Shown: positions 63,401-64,000 of the stretch, piece after piece
Position numbering within the stretch: the first letter of the stretch is position 1
How the letters are laid out: each line of letters starts with the position of its first letter
Source: Prostheceraeus crozeri
Taxonomy: Eukaryota > Platyhelminthes > Polycladida > Euryleptidae
NCBI GenBank assembly: GCA_907163375.1
Contig: CAJQUW010005533.1
Coordinates: 273,001-337,000, forward strand
Length of the DNA stretch: 64,000 nt
Reading direction: 5' to 3'
Notes under the pieces: generated by a model
The model's database searches: none
The model's input: only the letters and a program-made list of their open reading frames with translations
Told to the model about the DNA's origin: nothing
Position numbers and translations under genes: made by a program

Positions 63401-64000
63401 ATAAAATGAACTTTTTCACGAGAATCAATTCGGTTTTAGAGAAAATCGCTGAGCTGAATTGTTCTTTCTATCTGAAAAGAATAAAATATACAAAGCAATA
63501 GCATTGCAATGATGATATCATCAGATTTCCAAATAGATTTGAAGTAATAAGATACGATATACGCCTAAAAAGATGAGAACATTTGGGAGTATGACAATGC
63601 ATTCTAAATTGGCTTAAGTCATGCCTAAATCAAAGAAGTCATCACACATTGGTAGATGGTGTTGCGTCCAAAACGCTTGCTCTGGGTCTCTAGCACATGA
63701 GACAGAGTCAGACTTTGAAAATGGGAGCTACTCTTCTTTGTAACGTGCAACTGGCTTGACTAATGCCATCAATCAAAATACTTTATCCTCCAATGAATGG
63801 AATAATGGATCCACTTCTGACATATTACCAGACAGTGTGGCATCCCAAACAGTCAGCAAGCAGAGATACATTGACTATCATGTTCACTAAAACTACCTTG
63901 ATACCGCCTGGGAAAGGTATTTGGAGACCCAACCACTTCGTCCCTATAGCTACGAATCATAGCGATATGTTTCCTGTCACTGTAGGTGATGACGAAGTGG
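57485..64000 (+). repeat. Satellite units 22-25, right part of window
   Basis: Units of 2,101-2,102 bp, all with the long CTTCGTCCC form, and a last partial unit cut by the window end. The LINE parts at about 57158 and 59260 share GCATTGATCTTTC, seen nowhere else, so these neighbours are sister copies. The first has one extra T in CACTTTTTGTTGC (about 58115). GGGCAGTGACG links the first two to the units at 46703 and 48804. Confidence 0.9.

Larger units (their letters stand above)
9009..64000 (+). repeat. Satellite array, ~2.1-kb monomer, 24 units plus part of a 25th
   Basis: The sequence from 9009 repeats head to tail with a normal period of 2,099-2,103 bp. By my reading, units start at 9009, 11015, 13114, 15213, 17316, 19419, 21519, 23619, 25719, 27818, 29918, 32000, 34101, 36202, 38303, 40404, 42503, 44603, 46703, 48804, 53146, 57485, 59587, 61688 and 63789. 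Units at 48804 and 53146 are longer because each holds a Tigger transposon. Neighbours differ by only a handful of bases. The array continues beyond the window. It is not rDNA or a histone cluster, and its small open frames appear and vanish with single-base indels, so I treat them as non-coding. Confidence 0.98.

Noticed and set aside
9009-64000. Small open frames of 61-113 codons repeated in every satellite unit, on both strands
   Set aside because: They overlap each other, open and close through single-base indels among units, and match no family apart from LINE fragments in broken frames. They are multiplied by the repeat, not kept by selection.
9009-64000. Ribosomal DNA, histone cluster or other tandem gene array
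   Set aside because: The monomer has no rRNA- or histone-like sequence and no conserved open gene.
9009-64000. Array of LTR retrotransposons or a tandem viral integration
   Set aside because: I see no long terminal repeats and no capsid, protease or integrase-like coding. The reverse transcriptase pieces are of LINE type.
9009-64000. CRISPR array
   Set aside because: The period is about 2.1 kb with no short repeat/spacer structure, and the DNA is eukaryotic.
1-64000. tRNA or other standard RNA genes
   Set aside because: I saw no A-box/B-box pairs or cloverleaf-compatible stretches by eye; a covariance search was not possible.

Overview
This is animal nuclear DNA, most likely from an arthropod. 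It is AT-rich and dominated by repeats. It carries a PIF/Harbinger element with a MADF-BESS partner gene, a Tc1-like element, pogo/Tigger elements and a LINE relic, and I see no gene I would call a certain functional host gene. The MADF-BESS pairing is the main reason for favouring an arthropod; I cannot name the species.

Left part (1-9008). Bases 1-1280 are a tandem repeat with a 343-bp unit and a longer ~1,006-bp period. Bases 1281-3293 hold an 84%-identical inverted repeat (1894-1974 against 2537-2617) and a possible decayed exon. A complete-looking PIF/Harbinger DNA transposon lies at 3294-6058. Its two convergent, uninterrupted genes are a MADF-BESS DNA-binding protein (+) and a DDE transposase (-). 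Bases 6059-7393 are gene-free apart from a hammerhead-ribozyme-like core at 6271-6335. A broken Tc1-like element lies at 7394-8539. From about 8570 a decayed coding region runs into the satellite.

Right part (9009-64000). A head-to-tail satellite of ~2.1-kb monomers starts at 9009 and runs off the window. I count 24 complete units plus the start of a 25th. Each monomer is a chimera: the last ~105 bp of the decayed coding region, an unidentified segment, a near-perfect 27-bp palindrome next to a CGAAACGTC motif on the minus strand, and ~0.93 kb of decayed LINE ORF2 (end of endonuclease, linker, first half of reverse transcriptase). The coding frame crosses the left edge of the array, which suggests the array grew in place from local DNA. 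Units near the left edge keep older variants. Other variants occur in contiguous blocks, as expected from unequal exchange or gene conversion.

Two units (48804-53145 and 53146-57484) carry a 2.24-kb pogo/Tigger transposon at the same TA site. The two copies differ by only about eight changes, so the element inserted once and was then duplicated with the satellite in a ~4.34-kb step. Each copy has its own single frameshift in the transposase gene.

The functional units in the window are transposon modules: the Harbinger pair looks intact, while the Tigger, Tc1 and LINE parts are broken. The most unusual object is the satellite itself, a chimeric LINE/exon-tail repeat that amplifies a resident transposon as passenger.
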